DNA of 64,000 nt from Orthonyx spaldingii (Eukaryota > Chordata > Aves > Passeriformes > Orthonychidae), in assembly GCA_013397795.1 (NCBI GenBank), contig VZTJ01002475.1, positions 69,403 through 133,402 on the forward strand, read 5' to 3'. Within the stretch, counting starts at the first letter, position 1; each line of letters begins with the position of its first letter. Shown here one piece after another: positions 46,451-59,520 of this stretch. Position numbers and translations under genes: made by a program. The notes under the pieces were generated by a model. That model was not told where the DNA came from and made no database searches. It was given only the letters and a program-made list of their open reading frames with translations.

Positions 46451-47225
46451 AATTCTCTTCTGTCTGTGGTAATTATAGTTTTGGCTGGGTTTATGTCCTT
46501 TATAAAAACCTGTCTTTCACACATCTTCTGGAACTGAAAAAAAAAAGAAAAGAAGATAAAACAATCATAATTTTCCAAGTGTGTAATTCTGGATTCCAGC
46601 AGAGGCCTAAAACAAGTGAGGTAATTATTCCACTCAGTTCAGCACCATTTGGAGAATTAGGCTATTTCGTGAATTGTAGTTTTAGAATAAGACACATGGA
46701 CTGGAAAAAGTTCAATGAGCAATATATAAAATAAAACAAATGCTTGCAAGAATCAGCTGAAAGAAAAGGAGCTGGCTGTAAATGAAGGTGATTGGAGTAA
46801 GATGGAAAAGGTCAATGATGTTGATGGAAGGGTAGGAAAAAAGCAAATAAAAAGAAAGATTTTATTATTTCCTTTAGTTTATGGGGAAATGCCAGAGCAT
46901 CTTTTCAGGGTAAAATTAATTCTTGGTACAAGCTAAAGACAAAAAGACTTTCCCCCAAGGATGAATTTGGCCCATGGGCAATTACAGGAGGTCAGTCAGG
47001 GGAAGCTGCCAGGGAGAGGTGGAGCCAGCTAGTTAAAGTCCAGGCTAGACCATACAAGCACATTTGTTAGTGATGGTTAATTAACTTGTTCCTGGCAATG
47101 AGCCACCAGGGCAGGAGGTGGGCTTGATTTGCAAGTCCTGATTGCCAAGAAAGTCACCCATAATTGCCTGTGATCTTGAGGCTTTTGAGTTTTCACCTTG
47201 GTCTCTTGTTCCTAGTGGTTTGTGT
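46451..47225. other. AT-rich non-coding sequence
   Basis: Several A-rich runs (46537-46560, 46840-46860) and no gene, RNA or recognisable transposon. Confidence 0.5.
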
Positions 47226-47365
47226 ATTTTTTGTTGGGTTCTTGTTTGTTTGTTTGTTTTTGTTCTGGTTTTTTTTTTGTTTTTTGTTTTGTTTTGGTTT
47301 GGTTTTTTGGTTTTGTTCTGTTGTTTTGGTTTGGTTTGGTTTTTTGTGTTTATTTTGTTTTTTAA
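47226..47365. repeat. T/G low-complexity tract
   Basis: About 140 bp of T runs broken by G/GG, including (TTTG)n at 47243-47260 and TTTGG units near 47327-47340. The complementary strand encodes a lysine/asparagine/threonine-rich phantom frame. Confidence 0.92.
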
Positions 47366-48090
47366 TTCTCTCTCCACAGGTCCTTTGCTTCATAAAACAC
47401 CATTTTCATGCTCACTGCTGCTGATGTGATTGAACCTTTGCCGTGGTGTGACTTTGGGTGCACCTCTCGATGTTGCTGGATCCATGGTGAAACTGTTGGG
47501 TTTGGGGCATTTTGGGGAGGATGTTGCATTTTGGTGGGGGAGGTCCCTCTGTCTAAGGAGAGAGTGGTATCAAATCTGTGAGACAGGAGCAGTGGCACCT
47601 GCAGAAGGAGACTGAGGGGAGTGGGTTTTTGCTGAAGTGGAGAGGAATAAAAGCAAGGGAATGATATTAGTGTGTAATTTTTGGCAGTTGATGCCGCACA
47701 TAATAACTTCAATTTCAAAGCTTCTCATTTCCCGCACTTTGTGCCTTATTAAGACTCCAACTGATATTTAATGGTGGGAATATCACTTTTTTCTTCCTTA
47801 ATTCTCTGTCTGCAGTTGATCTACATAACCTGCTAAATCTCCACTCGGCTCTCTGAGGCATGTGAGGCTTCTCAGTGCCCTCTAAGAGACACAAAATTAT
47901 AACTGGAGCCTTCTCCTGCGGTGTGTGTGTTATCGTGGTTCCCTGCTTCCTCATGGTACAAGCAGAATAACAGAAGAGTATAAAATCTTGTTTTCAAATA
48001 TTTATGTCCTGTTCTCGGGGGTGTTCCCAGCACGTCAGGCAGGTTCCTGCTCAAACTTCTCAATTTCTTTTCCTTTACATGGGATGTTCT
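47366..48090. other. Non-coding sequence
   Basis: No supported feature. Frames of up to 118 codons lack recognisable domains. Confidence 0.5.
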
Positions 48091-48530
48091 GTGTCCAGAC
48101 AAAGAGAAAAGTGTATATTTTATTATTTAACAAGGCATGTATCCAATTGATTGTTTTATGAAACAAGTTTTCATAAATATTAGACTTGGGAAAAGGCTTC
48201 CTTTGGCAAACCTAGTCTGGATATTTCCACCCTTGATACATTGTTTGGTGCCGGCTTCTCCTTTCATTTTTCTGTCTGTAATTGTGCTGTAGACCTTTTC
48301 CAGAATATTTCTTCGTGATGTGACTCATCCCACTCCTAAAGACAAAGTGCAGCTTATTCAAACTATTCTAAGTCTATTTATCCAGGCAAATATTTGGACA
48401 TGTAAAGCAGCAGGAAAGAGCTACGGTGTCTATCGGGGCCGGAGAGCACACAGAATCTCTGATACTGTCAGTGTCTCCCCGGTGTGTTTTATCTGGAGCT
48501 ATGAATTGCCAAAGAGCAGCGCAGAGGTTT
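48091..48530. promoter_or_regulatory. Weak candidate conserved non-coding element
   Basis: The AT-rich left part (ACAAGTTTTCATAAATATTAG near 48162) passes into a CpG-retaining right part (CTACGGTGTCTATCGGGGCC near 48421). Repeat-free and non-coding as far as can be seen. Confidence 0.25.
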
Positions 48531-51220
48531 GATTCACACCCATACCCGTGCACAGGCCGTGAGTGAAGGCTTTGCAGGGGTTTCAGGTCCATATTCTCAG
48601 CACTAAGTCTGGTTTCACGGGCTCACGGAGCTTTCATCGGAGCTGCTTCCCCGCCGAGGGGCCCTGGGGTCCGGCAGCTGCACGGAGATCTCTCTGCTCT
48701 GTGTCCCTGGTTCAGGCTTTAAAAGCCAGGAGCTGTCATGAGCTGATGGCTGTGTAATGGGTTCCTCAGAAGCAGCTGGTATCACTGTTGAGTTTATCAG
48801 GGTCTTACATTTTATCTGGATTAGTCTGGGGTCTGGACCTTACCCTCGGGGATTGCTCATGCAGCTGCTGATTGCTTTTGCTCCCTAGAATGACTGAAAA
48901 GCCCGAAGAGCGGGTGCTGTCCCTGGGCTGGAGCCCTCCTTGCAGCATGATGGGCATTTTGCCAGCTGACAAGACACGGTGGGGATTTCTGCACTGGCCT
49001 AAAGGTCTGATTAAAATTTTGTGCAAGTTCAGTTCGGTGGGGCTTGACAATTTCACACTCTCATCATGGAAGAGACTTCAAGAGAGGCTTCTCCTGTCCC
49101 TAGATGAAACTGGCCTTTGTTTTCCTGGAGATTTGTTCTCTGAACTGTTGACACAGGCTACAAGAGCCCACCTGGGATGATGGGAGGTATAAGTTGCCAT
49201 ATATGTGGTTAGGAATTTGTAGGAATTTGGCAACATTTCTTTGCTGCCAGGTCTACAGATACAACAGACTGGTGTTTATCCTCCTTTTTTTCATTTTTGA
49301 CTGCCTGAATTAATGCATTTCCTATTGATTCTCTAATGAAGACAGAGGCCTGAATTCATACATTGCTTTTTATTTGCATTTTTACTACAGTTAGTCTCAT
49401 TTCATCGTTGCTGAAGGCCATTAGTGAGGAGCTGGGTGACTTGTCTATGCTTCTGCTTTTTGTAGTTTTCCAAAACTCTGTACATAATAAATCAGGCACC
49501 CTTTTTTGCTTCTGCAATTAGCTAATCCACAGTGCAACAGGAGAAAGAGAATTGATTGAATATGTCAAGCTTTAAGCCTTAAGAAAAAAAATGCAACAAA
49601 ACAACGAAACACTTTTGTGATGGTGCCTTTCGAAATCATGGTGCTCGTTCTTACACAGACCTAGCCATGAAATTAGGATGGATAAAGATTTTGCCACCAT
49701 GTCCCCCTCCAGTCAATCCTGAGCTGTGTTTGAAGTGAACTCGTGATGTGACAGACAGAGCTTCAGCTTTCTGCTCATCCCACCCACAGACAGCAGCTCC
49801 CTCTGCTTCCCTCGAGGTAATTCGTGGTCCAGCAGAAGAACCAGCACACATCACCTGCCATGAACAGCTTGAGCTGCTGGATGTGCCTTTCCCATGGCTC
49901 AAGTCTGTGATTTTTTCCTTGATGGAGACCTCTCAGCCCTGTTGCTTTACCCTCCTTCTCTGAAGAAGGAAGACTGAAGCAAAAGAAGGTTGAAGGACGT
50001 TTCTCAGCAACATCTCTGAAGTTGCTGCCTGGCACTGAGCCACGATAGTCGCTCAAATCCACACTGAGCTGCATTTCAACAAGGAAGTGTTTGAGCTCAG
50101 TCTGACCTATTTTCTGAAATAAGAATTTGAAAGTCCTCTCTTGCATAATGGGCTGTGTTGGCACAGCACCACGAAAACAGAGTTGGATCCTGGGTTTCCT
50201 CTGCACCAGCAAAGTACTCCTGGCTCTAACTACTTCTGCTAAGCTAAACCCCATTTTCTGTAAGTTATGCTTGTCATTTATATGGTTAAAATAGTTTCCT
50301 TCCTTGTGATATTTTACTCTGTGAACTTTCCTTTATTTTTTTTTTTAATACAGACAGCCATGGGCCATTTATTGTGCAGTTCATGCTCTCAGGCACTTCT
50401 GTTCCTTGCTGTCGTGAGTTCTTTGTGCAGTTCAGACTCTGTGAGCTTCTGCAGTGCTGCTTTGCAAGGTTGTACTACAGAGACACTGCTCACACCCTGG
50501 AGCATGCAGAGCTCCTTGAAATCAACCCATGCAGAAGGGAAAAGTCTGGAAAGAGTGAGGTCCACACCTTCACCACTCTTTTTTTTTTTTTTTGCAGGAG
50601 CCCTTCAGTGGGTGCTGCCTGTCCCATCAGCTTCTCCAAGGTGAAATGATCCTCTAGGATTATATGTTGGAGACAGGTCCTTCAGTGCTCCTGCATTTTG
50701 TATTTCTGTAAAAAGGAAAAGCAAGTTTTTTATGGGCAAAATGCACAATTCCTGTGCAACGTCCCTCCTCCTAAGGACAAGGCTCTAAAATGCTGGAGTT
50801 TTCTCCAAATGGAGAAAGAGTGTTGGCAGTTCCAGTTCTGTGTAATTGTTTCCCAACTTTCAAGTACACAAAATATACTGGAGATGATTAAAAGGATTTT
50901 TTTTTTTTTTGCAAAGATGAAAGATTTTATACCTCTCTGATAAATGTAAGAATATTAATTGAACGAAGTATTAATTGTCAGTAGGAGAACAAATGTGGCT
51001 TAAAATGCATGTAAAGATGTTGGAATTTACAAACGACCTGATGATGTAGGAACTATAAAACACAAAAAATACTTAATTAAAACATACACATTTGAGAAGG
51101 AAAAGGATTGTAATTTGAAGTATTCTTAATTTTAATAGATATTTCCTCAACTTCATTGAGCCTTGGTGCTTTTTTGTTGTGAATAGCTCACATCCTGTAT
51201 TTTCCATTTATTAAGCAATG
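48531..51220. other. Non-coding sequence
   Basis: Contains T runs at 50337-50346, 50578-50593 and 50900-50911. The second ends in TTTGCAG and looks like a splice acceptor, but no credible exon follows. AT-rich parts at 49.25-49.62 and 50.94-51.2 kb could hold conserved sequence. A minus-strand frame of 159 codons (49775-50254) is unfamiliar. Confidence 0.45.
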
Positions 51221-54200
51221 CCATTTTTGCTGTTTGCTACTTTCAGAACCTTCTTTGTAGGCTCAAGTGAAGAGCAGCTGCTCCTGAAGGTGTCTGTAGA
51301 ATTTGGGAGCTGTTCCACACCTCTGAACGTGATGGATGCTGCAGTGAGGACTGGACAGGTCAACCCCAAAGTAGGCAACAACGACTCGGGGAAAGTGAAG
51401 GCGAGTTTTTCCCGGTGTGGCAACGAAAACTGAGCAATTACTGCAGCATTTAACACCTAAAGAGGTTGGGACAAGAGTCACACCAGCTTTTTCCTCTGGG
51501 TTAGTCCCTGCAGTGCCCTGTGGCAGGTCCTTGGTGTGCTCAGTGCCCTGGCACTGCTGGCCCTGCAGATGTAAATCAGGGGGAGAGCTGCCCCCTCTGA
51601 TCTCGGATGAGGAAAGTGGTTATTTTTACTGGTGAGAGCAAGCTCTCTCTTCAGCTGTCACAGCCTGGGTCAGGCAAGCAGAAGGCTCTGTTTCCTTGGG
51701 AGCTGCTTTGCCTCCCGCTGGGAATCAGCCAGGCATTAGTCATGGCTTTGCTGGGACCCCTCTTTGCCCTTTCCAGATAAACGGCTTTGGGAGAGGAGGG
51801 CAGGGCTGTGAGTCTTGGAAGGGATGAGGCACCTTCCAGCCAACCTCTGCTTGGGATGAGGGATTTACAGAGCTGGAAAGAAACTCTGGGGAACCCATCT
51901 CGCCGGCTAAACGGGAGTTCAGTTGATCTCATTTCCCCTGGGATTGCTGGGGATGAGGTGGGGATGGTCCCTGGGCCCTGAGGCAGCCTGAGGAGGCTGT
52001 GCCAGAGGGGAGTGCAGGCACATTCTGGTGCAGAGCAGAGGGAGGTTGTGCTCTCCATCCCATCTCATCCCTCTCTTGGGAAGCTTTCACCAAAACCCAT
52101 CATGGTTGTGAGGCTGAGTTGTCATGCTCCACTCCTCATTCTGAAACAAATGCCAGAAATCCTGTCCAGGCAGGAGAGGAAAAAGCCCCATTCCTTATCT
52201 TAGAGCTGTGGAGAGATTCAGGAGGCCGTAGCCACTTGCACAAGAGAGCAGTACTGCTGCCAGGGTGGGCACCCCGCCTGGCCTCTTACCACCATGATGG
52301 CACTGAGAAGGAATGATGGGCAGTGGGAACAAAATCCTTCATGACACCTCCTTCTGTGCCAGTCTGGATGCTTTACTAATGAAAGAACTCACAGGAATCT
52401 GTGGAAACCTGTGGGAATGTTTTGCTGCTGTGTCAGGACAGGATTCCACCCTGTGGTTCTTCACTCACTTTTCTGTTTGTCACTGTCTTTTTCACCTGTT
52501 TTCTCTGACTGTCTTCTCCACACACTGTTTTCACTTGGAATAGGAGATGTTTGCTGCTGTCAGGCCCAGAGCAGCCAGGGACTCCCCTGGGTGCCCACTG
52601 CAGAGATAGAAAGTGCTGGCATACCCAAATAATGGACATTCTCAAAGTATTTTTCCCCTGCCCTTGTACAAAAAATGTCCTGGGTTCCTGGGTTAGTCAC
52701 GAGGAGCTGGCTGATATTTGGCTTTTATTCTGGTGCTGTTGAAGACTACAGTGGAACAGACCCTACAAAAGCAGTGCCCCATTTCATTCTCAGAGTAAAA
52801 GAGGATCCAGTGCCAGGCTCAGAGCCAGGGTTGGGCTGACATCTGCTCAAGGAGTGGGGATGAGGCTTCCACTGCCAGTCCATCTGCCCTTTGGCCCTAC
52901 ACCTCTGGGAAAGGGGAGGAAGCATCTTGAAAAGAAACAACACAATAACATCTTCCCAGTGATCTGCCATTAACCTCTGTGTAGCTTAAAGCAATATTGC
53001 ACAGGAACAAAAACCAGCAATACTTTTCCAAAGGCAGTCAAAACCTGCACTTTATGGGCTCAGATCTTTGCTGCCTGGGGCTATCTGAGTCATTCTCCTC
53101 GCTAAAGTCTGAGGATGATTTCCTTTCTCTTACTGTGAAAAGTTTACCCTTGGAAGACTCATGCATGAAGAACCAAAAGACATTTGATTTGGCTGCACAG
53201 TAAAAGAGTTTGGTGTCTCCATTGCTTCATTACTTTGTGCTGGTTGCTACAAATCAACTTCCTCACAGCTACTGCTGCTGCTAAAATCTGTGCCGGGTCT
53301 CTGTGCACTGCCACACGCTGCAAAATGTGCAGATTGCACCGATTGTTTCCTGTGCTGGAACAGCCTGCATGTGAAGAAAAAAAGTCTTTTCTCCGATTCA
53401 TGTTACTAAATTTGTACCACGTGGGTGTTTGTCTGTGTTTTCCTGTTTTAGTGACTTTGAAAACATCCCACGGGGCAAGAGGAAGCATCAGGGATGCAGT
53501 GAGGGGGATGAGGTGCTTGGGGAGTGCATTCAGAGGCACAGCAAAATGAACCTGAAAGAGCAGAGGGATGCAGGAATTGGTCCCTTTTCCTGAGCCAGCT
53601 GAGGTGCATCCCTCTGCCAGCCTGGTGCACTGGCTCTGCATGGCACAGACCCCTCTCCTGCTCTGAAATAGGTTTGGTTTGTGTGGCTAGTGGGGTTTAA
53701 TACATTAAGACAAGTTTTGTAGAGATAAAACCTTTAGTAGATAAAGAGAAATGATCAAGGAAATAAAATTGCATTTAAAACTTTCTGTGGATTTACTTTC
53801 CAGAGCATCTAGCTTGCTTTCCTTGAGAATATTTTTCCTTAATTTTTTTTATTTTTTTTTTATTTCAGACTTAAAAATGGTTGGAAATTTGGATTTTATT
53901 GATGGGACAATTGTACATAAGTCTGCTTTCAGCTGTGTTTTCAATGCCAATAAGTGTGTTGCAACTTAACTTCTTTACTGGTGGTGCTAACACTTTTTGT
54001 ATTGGTTACTGAAAAATAATAATTCCATTAAAACTGGGAGTGTCCCTGAACATGTCCTTCTGCAGAATAGACACCTTTTCTTGGGGCAGTGAAACTTCTC
54101 ACTGGAAATCTTTTAGTCTTGATTTGATTTTTGCCTTTTCTGCATTTTGGTTCTGGTTCCCCATCAAATCATTGGCCTTTGCCTGTGCCCTCTTCTCCCC

Positions 54201-54554
54201 CATCTGCTGCACTCAAATGGGAAATAAATCTCCAAGCTCTGTTCTATTCCTTACCATCCCATAATTTCTGCACTCACTGAATCACTGGGATGATACAGCT
54301 CCATTTATAAAACGTTAAAAGTATCGTTTATATTTTTTCCCCACAATCCCTTTTGACTGGTGTCTGATTCAGAAACACTGAGAAAATAAAGCTCTGCAGC
54401 AGGGATGAGATCCTTTTCCAATGAAGATGGATGGTCTGGCTTCTCTCCCCTCTCCAGCCATTCTCCTGTCTCCCTCCCAAGCCACTCTTGGGAGTGTGCG
54501 ATGGGACAGAGATTGTTTCTTCTGTGGTCAGTGGGCACAGAACACCACAGTGAA
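51221..54554. other. Long non-coding stretch
   Basis: GC-moderate with frames of up to 160 codons, none recognisable. A T-rich tract at 53845-53868 ends in ATTTCAG (acceptor-like) without a convincing exon. No transposon before the CR1 at right. Confidence 0.5.
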
Positions 54555-54966
54555 GAGCTCTCGTGCCAGGACAGGTTGAGAGAAGTTGGATCATTCAGCC
54601 TGAAGAAGAAAAGGCTCGGGGTGACCTTATTGTGGCCCTTTGGTACCTGGAGGGGCTCCAAGAGAGCTGGGGAAGGGCTTCTGTCAAGGGCCTGGAGTGA
54701 CAGGACAAGGGGGAATGGCTTCAAACTGGAAGAGAGTAGGTTTAGATGGGATACTGGGAAGAAATCCTTCCCTGTGAGGGCAGTGAGGCCCTGGCACAGG
54801 GTGCCCAGAGAAGCTGTGGCTGCCCCTGGATCCCTGGAAGTGTCCAAGGCCAGGTTGGACGGGGCTGGGAGCACCCTGGGACAGTGGAAGGTGTCCCTGC
54901 CCATGGCAGGGGTGGAAGGAGAAGCCCTTGAGGCCCTTCCAAGCCAAACCACTCTGTGACTCTCTG
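54555..54966 (+). mobile_element. CR1 LINE, 3' portion, about 412 bp (longest copy here)
   Basis: Starts upstream of the other copies: gtgccaggacaggttgagag, ttggatcattcagcctgaag, ggggtgaccttattgtggcc, gacaagggggaatggcttca, then gatactgggaagaaatcctt, ggcacagggtgcccagagaa, gctgtggctgcccctggatc and the end ggcccttccaagccaaacca followed by ctctgtgactctctg. It shares the 'ggatccctgg' wording with the copies at 19.7 and 31.7 kb. Long frames on both strands across it (to 239 codons) are by-products of CR1 sequence and do not encode an intact reverse transcriptase. Confidence 0.97.
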
Positions 54967-56560
54967 AACCAGACCCAGTTTCAGTGCCCAGCACAGCCTT
55001 GGGGAGCCAGGGCACTGTCAGCACCCAAGGGCTGGTGAGGGATCCTTTCTCTGTGGAAAAGCATCACAACTTGTGGAGTTTCCACTCAGCAGCACCAACC
55101 CCCACAGCTTTGCAGTGGCTCTGATTCATTTTCATCTGCTCTGAGCACACTCTCCTGCTCCCAGAGGCACCAAGCCACACTGGCAGCCTGGGGAATGAAA
55201 TGGAAAGGAGAAGGGGAAAAAGCACTCGATTCCTGCCAGGTAGGGGGAAATCTGGTTTTCCTCCTGCTCTCTCCTGCCTCCTGGAGCACACACCGTTCGC
55301 AGAAGGTGACCTTTGTCTCCTTCCTCCCCAGCCGAGCTGGGAGGACTGGGCTGACACGTGTGATGACAGACAGACGCCAGCGTGAGCAAATTGGCCTTGA
55401 ACTTGCTCCAGAGGAAATTGTTGCGAGGCGTGTGCAGGCTGGGCTGCATTGGGGAGAGCACAGAGCAGAGGCAAATGTTTGTGTCATTTGCAAACGCCAC
55501 TGCGAGGGGACAGAGGGCAGATGAGCATTTTGAACTCTAAAGGTTAATGCAGAGAACATGAAATCGTGCTCTGTGTCTGACTTTTGGAGACTGTTCTCAT
55601 TTGGGAGGAGTTTGGATGAAAGCAGCTCAATCACTACTACCTGGATTTTTTTTTTTTCTTTCACCTTCTCTTTTAATTTTATTTTATTTTAAGGTTGATT
55701 TCTTGCTTGCTATTTTTTCCCCATAAGAAGTTCCTGAATTCTTGATATTCACTAAGATTTTAGTTCGTGTATATGCTGAGACTTCAGGTAACGAGTGAAA
55801 ATTAGGGAGGAAGGATATGGAAGCATCTTAAAGTTGTAGAAACTTTATGTGAATAAAACAACTCTAATCCCAGATGTAAAAAAAAAGAAAAAGAAATTTA
55901 AATGCAAGAACTTTGAAAGTATATCCTTACCTGTCCAAATAGCACTTTCAGGCTGATCTCCAGGAAAGGCCGCAGTAACTCATTAACTCATCACACGTTA
56001 ATGAAGATCTGTGTGTTCTGGCCACATCCATCACTGCCACTCCGGTCTGAACAAACTCCCTGATTTCCTGAAGAGGCACAGCCCTGAACCCTGCTGAGCT
56101 CTGCTTTCAGGCCAGTGGGAGCTTCCTTCCCAGCACCTGAATTTAAGATATGAAGGATATTTTGGAATTAAATGAGAACTGTACTAATGGCCTCTCTCCC
56201 AAGCACAGCACCACCTCCTCTGCATCCTGGGGCTTCAGACGGACACTCAGAGTCCAGACGACAACTCTGTGCCTGGGGTTAGGGACAGAATACTGGAAAT
56301 ACACGACTTTTCTGTAATAATTTTGGCAAACAAGGTAATTGCATGCCAGTCCTGCAGGTCTCATTATTCTGTCTCTGTCCAGAGCAGGCTGATCCTGCCT
56401 CTCTCCCTGGAAGTGGCTGCACGCCAGCACCATCCATCTCTCACCGTCCTCTGGGCTGCAGAGCCCGGGTTTTTAATGGACACAGCCTGAGCAGGTTCGG
56501 GAGGTGCCTGGTGGAAGGGGCAAAGCTGCACCTCTGACCATCCTGAAGGATGGATGAGCA
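54967..56560. other. Non-coding sequence
   Basis: GC-moderate to about 55.5 kb (overlapping frames of up to 192 codons on the minus strand, unfamiliar), then an AT-rich part at 55.65-55.95 kb with T- and A-runs. No gene is called. Confidence 0.5.
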
Positions 56561-57010
56561 TCAGGCAGCCTCACAAATTACTGCCTTTCTAAGGTCAGAG
56601 GATGTAAGGGCGAGGCATTGCCATGACAGATTGAGTGAAATCATTGCTGCTCTCTGTGTTTAATCCCAAAATATTCCTCACATCCTAAAACAAGAAGCCT
56701 GGAAGGTTCCCCACCAGCTCCATTTTGACATATTCCAGCAGCACTTTCCTGCTTGAGCTGGGGGCTGATGCATGGAAATTTTGTCAACATTTTGCTACCG
56801 AAACGTCTACCTTATGTCTCTGTTTCTTGTCTGATTATGTACATGGTTGAAGAGTTAATTTAATCTGTAATTAGTTGCCTGCCTGTTAGCCCTTGATCTT
56901 CCTGATTTGTCATTTATGGCAAGGGGATTAGCTTTCTAACATGCAGCATCTCTCACTCATTTGGGTTTCTGCTTCCAGACATTTACCTCGTTTATCTCTA
57001 GGCTGATACA
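56561..57010. promoter_or_regulatory. Candidate conserved non-coding element
   Basis: TTTGTCAACATTTTGCTACCG near 56780, GAAGAGTTAATTTAATCTG near 56850, GTAATTAGTTGCCTG near 56868 and ACATTTACCTCGTTTATCTC near 56979 give dense AT-type factor words with few CpGs. No frame or repeat. Confidence 0.35.
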
Positions 57011-59369
57011 GCCCACCCTGGCTGGGGTAAACTTTGCCTCACTGTCAGAGCTGTTGGGCTACTGAAGCAAGACTTTGTTTGCCATCGTTTGTCCTTTTCT
57101 AGAGCCAGGTTCTTGCCTGAGGTTTGTGCATTTGGTGCCCTGTGGGGTCTGGGTGAGGACAGAGGGATGGTTTTAAATGGTTTGTGATTTCTGTGGCAGC
57201 TGGAAATAGCCTATGGAAAATGGTGGCAGGACAACATCCTGCAGTTTAATTACCTTCTGCCTTCTCAAGCTCCAAACTGCATTTAAAACCAAACAAACAG
57301 CTCATCCAAGCAAACCTCCAGCCTCTTCCCCCTCTTCCTTCCACCCCTTCCTCTCTCAGCTTGTTCATCTCACTTCATCCTCTCCCACCTGCTTTCCCTG
57401 CATTTGGCTTTCAGCTGCTCCAGGCCATGATGAGCCACCTCACATTCCTGTCAGCAGTTTCAAAGGATTTATTGAATGTCAGTGAGACTTTGGGACACTT
57501 TTTTCCCAAAAATACCTTTCTTTCAGTAGGAGTCCTGTTGGCAGGTCCCGGTGACATTTTCAAAAGGACCTGTGTGGTGCAGGAGCTCAGATCTCAAGGA
57601 ACAGCTGTACAGAGGGGGGCCTTGATCCCTTCCATCTTATTTGAAATCCCTGCCCGTTGTCCTGATGCAATCACCCAGAGAATGAAACCTCTGTATACAA
57701 GGATTTCCATTTCTCTTCTATAGTCTAAACCAGAAAATGGGGACAGTGAGTTTGCTGTGCTTGTGGTTTCTGGATGAGTTTTCTGTTGGATTGGTTTGTA
57801 GGTAGTTGAGAAATATTCAGGGGACAGAGTTTTGTGCTGGATTAAAACTGTGCTTTTCCATCTATTTGAGCAGGAGAGCGACATGGCTGCTCTCAGGATG
57901 TGCCTTTCCTCCCCAGAAGAAACAAAACTTTGAAGCAGATTCTAAAAGCCACGGTTCCTCCCCAGAACTGCCACAGACCAAGCTGCAGACCGTGGGTTTT
58001 GTGAATGTGAGGCTTCTCTGGAACTGCTGTATGAACCTCTCCTGCACTGAGGAGCCAGGGAGAGGATTGCTGTGATGTCTGAACAGGTGGAGCAGAGGAC
58101 GGTTAAAAACCAGCCAGTTATGGGAAATCTGAGTCATGAAAGCCATTGGATAAATTTAAATACATTATTCTAGCTTGGAGGAGGAGACCATCTGGGTAAG
58201 TTGAAGGATGTGTGTCTTGCTAAGGGAAGAGTTATTTGAAATGACAAAAGAACTGTCCCGAGCTGGAAAAATCTGCCAGACCCAAGATTAAAAAACAGCT
58301 TAGAGTGACACTGATTTAACGTTTGCATGTCAAGAATCTAGCTAAGGGCCATCATATTAAAATATTTTTAAAAGACTTTTGCTGGTATTTGGCAGTTATA
58401 TAAAGCAGCAAGGCCTGGAAATTTCATATTATAATGTTCCTTTTAGAGATTTTTTTAAAGAAATCTTGGTTTTGAACTCCAAATTCCATGGTGGCTCTGC
58501 TTTAAAGAGAAAAGCTGGGAAAGAAATGGGAGGATCTCCCTGCAGTCACATTGCAGTGGGCTCAGACAGGCTTTTAACTTGTTTTTGAGAGTTGAGGCTC
58601 TGGTTTGCCACCTGGCTCATCCCTGAAGGTCAGGGTTGATGCTTGGGCAGCCAGGTGATCTCCTGATGGAGGTTCCCCATCTGCCACAGGACACAGAGCT
58701 CACAGCCAGGTGTTCTGGCTCTCCCTCCTGGCACTGGCCTCAATAACAGGAGCCCAGCTTGCCAGCACTTATCTCAGGTAGATTCCCATCCAACTCTCTC
58801 ATTTGTCCCCAAGAGCAGGTCCTCATGGCAGAGTCCCTCCTGGCAGAGACACGGCTGAGAAGAGGGAGGGTCAGAAGGACAGAGGAGATGTTCTGGCTGT
58901 CCCAGGTTAGAGTGGAAAGTGGGGTGAGCAGCTCGTGGGTGGCCCAGCACTGACCTGTGATTGAGATTGAGGAAATGAGGATGGTGTGAGGCAAACAAGC
59001 TGAAACCAAAGACCAAATGCCTCTGCCGTGTTGATGGACTGATCAGCCATAAAGTGTGTAATGAAAACCCCTCTGTCCTCCCCTCCTGTCACCTCCTTGG
59101 GGAATGGCCTGCACAGCTCGCTGGTACCACCCCTCCTGGGGACCCAGGGACAACAACAGCCCCCAGTGATCTGACCCTGCAGAGACTGCCAAGGACAGGA
59201 GGGGGGACCCAGGTCTGGTGCTACGGCAGAACAGGATTTGCAAAAAATAATCCACGGAGATTCAGCTGCAAAGGCCCGTGGGGTTCCTCTCCACCTTGCT
59301 TTAGGCAGACATGGTAATTCTGAGTTTCACTGTATTTTTCACAAGCACAGATCTCAAAACCCCATGGTA
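57011..59369. other. Non-coding sequence
   Basis: Mixed composition with a pyrimidine-rich patch at about 57310-57400 and an AT-rich stretch at 58.14-58.47 kb. Frames of up to 120 codons; nothing familiar. Confidence 0.5.
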
Positions 59370-59520
59370 CAGACTCATCATTACCACCTTACAGATGGGG
59401 TCGCTGAAGCAGAAAGACGGGAAATGACTTCCCTGGAACCATTAACTGGGTAAATGACAGGGCTAAAAATAGAGACCAGATCCTCAGCCTTTCATACAAC
59501 CCAGTGCCATTGCTGTCTCA
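59370..59520 (-). mobile_element. MIR SINE remnant, reverse orientation
   Basis: On the plus strand tcatcattaccaccttacag atgggg, gctgaagcagaaagacggga, aatgacttccctggaaccat, ggtaaatgacagggct and agagaccagatcctcag follow the order of a reverse-complemented MIR (ccattttacagatgaggaaa, ctgaggctcagagagg, taacttgcccaaggtca, agtggcagagc, gaacccaggtctgtctgactc). The tRNA-like 5' part may survive as aacccagtgccattgctgtc near 59499-59518. Ancient and highly diverged. Confidence 0.75.

Noticed and set aside
50578..50600. Poly(T) followed by GCAG as a splice acceptor
   Set aside because: No downstream open, conserved or donor-bounded exon can be recognised. The same applies to the T-rich tract ending in TTTCAG near 53868 and to 23955.
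54305..55024. 239-codon minus-strand and 184-codon plus-strand frames
   Set aside because: Both are largely CR1 3'-region sequence, which is untranslated in the parental element.
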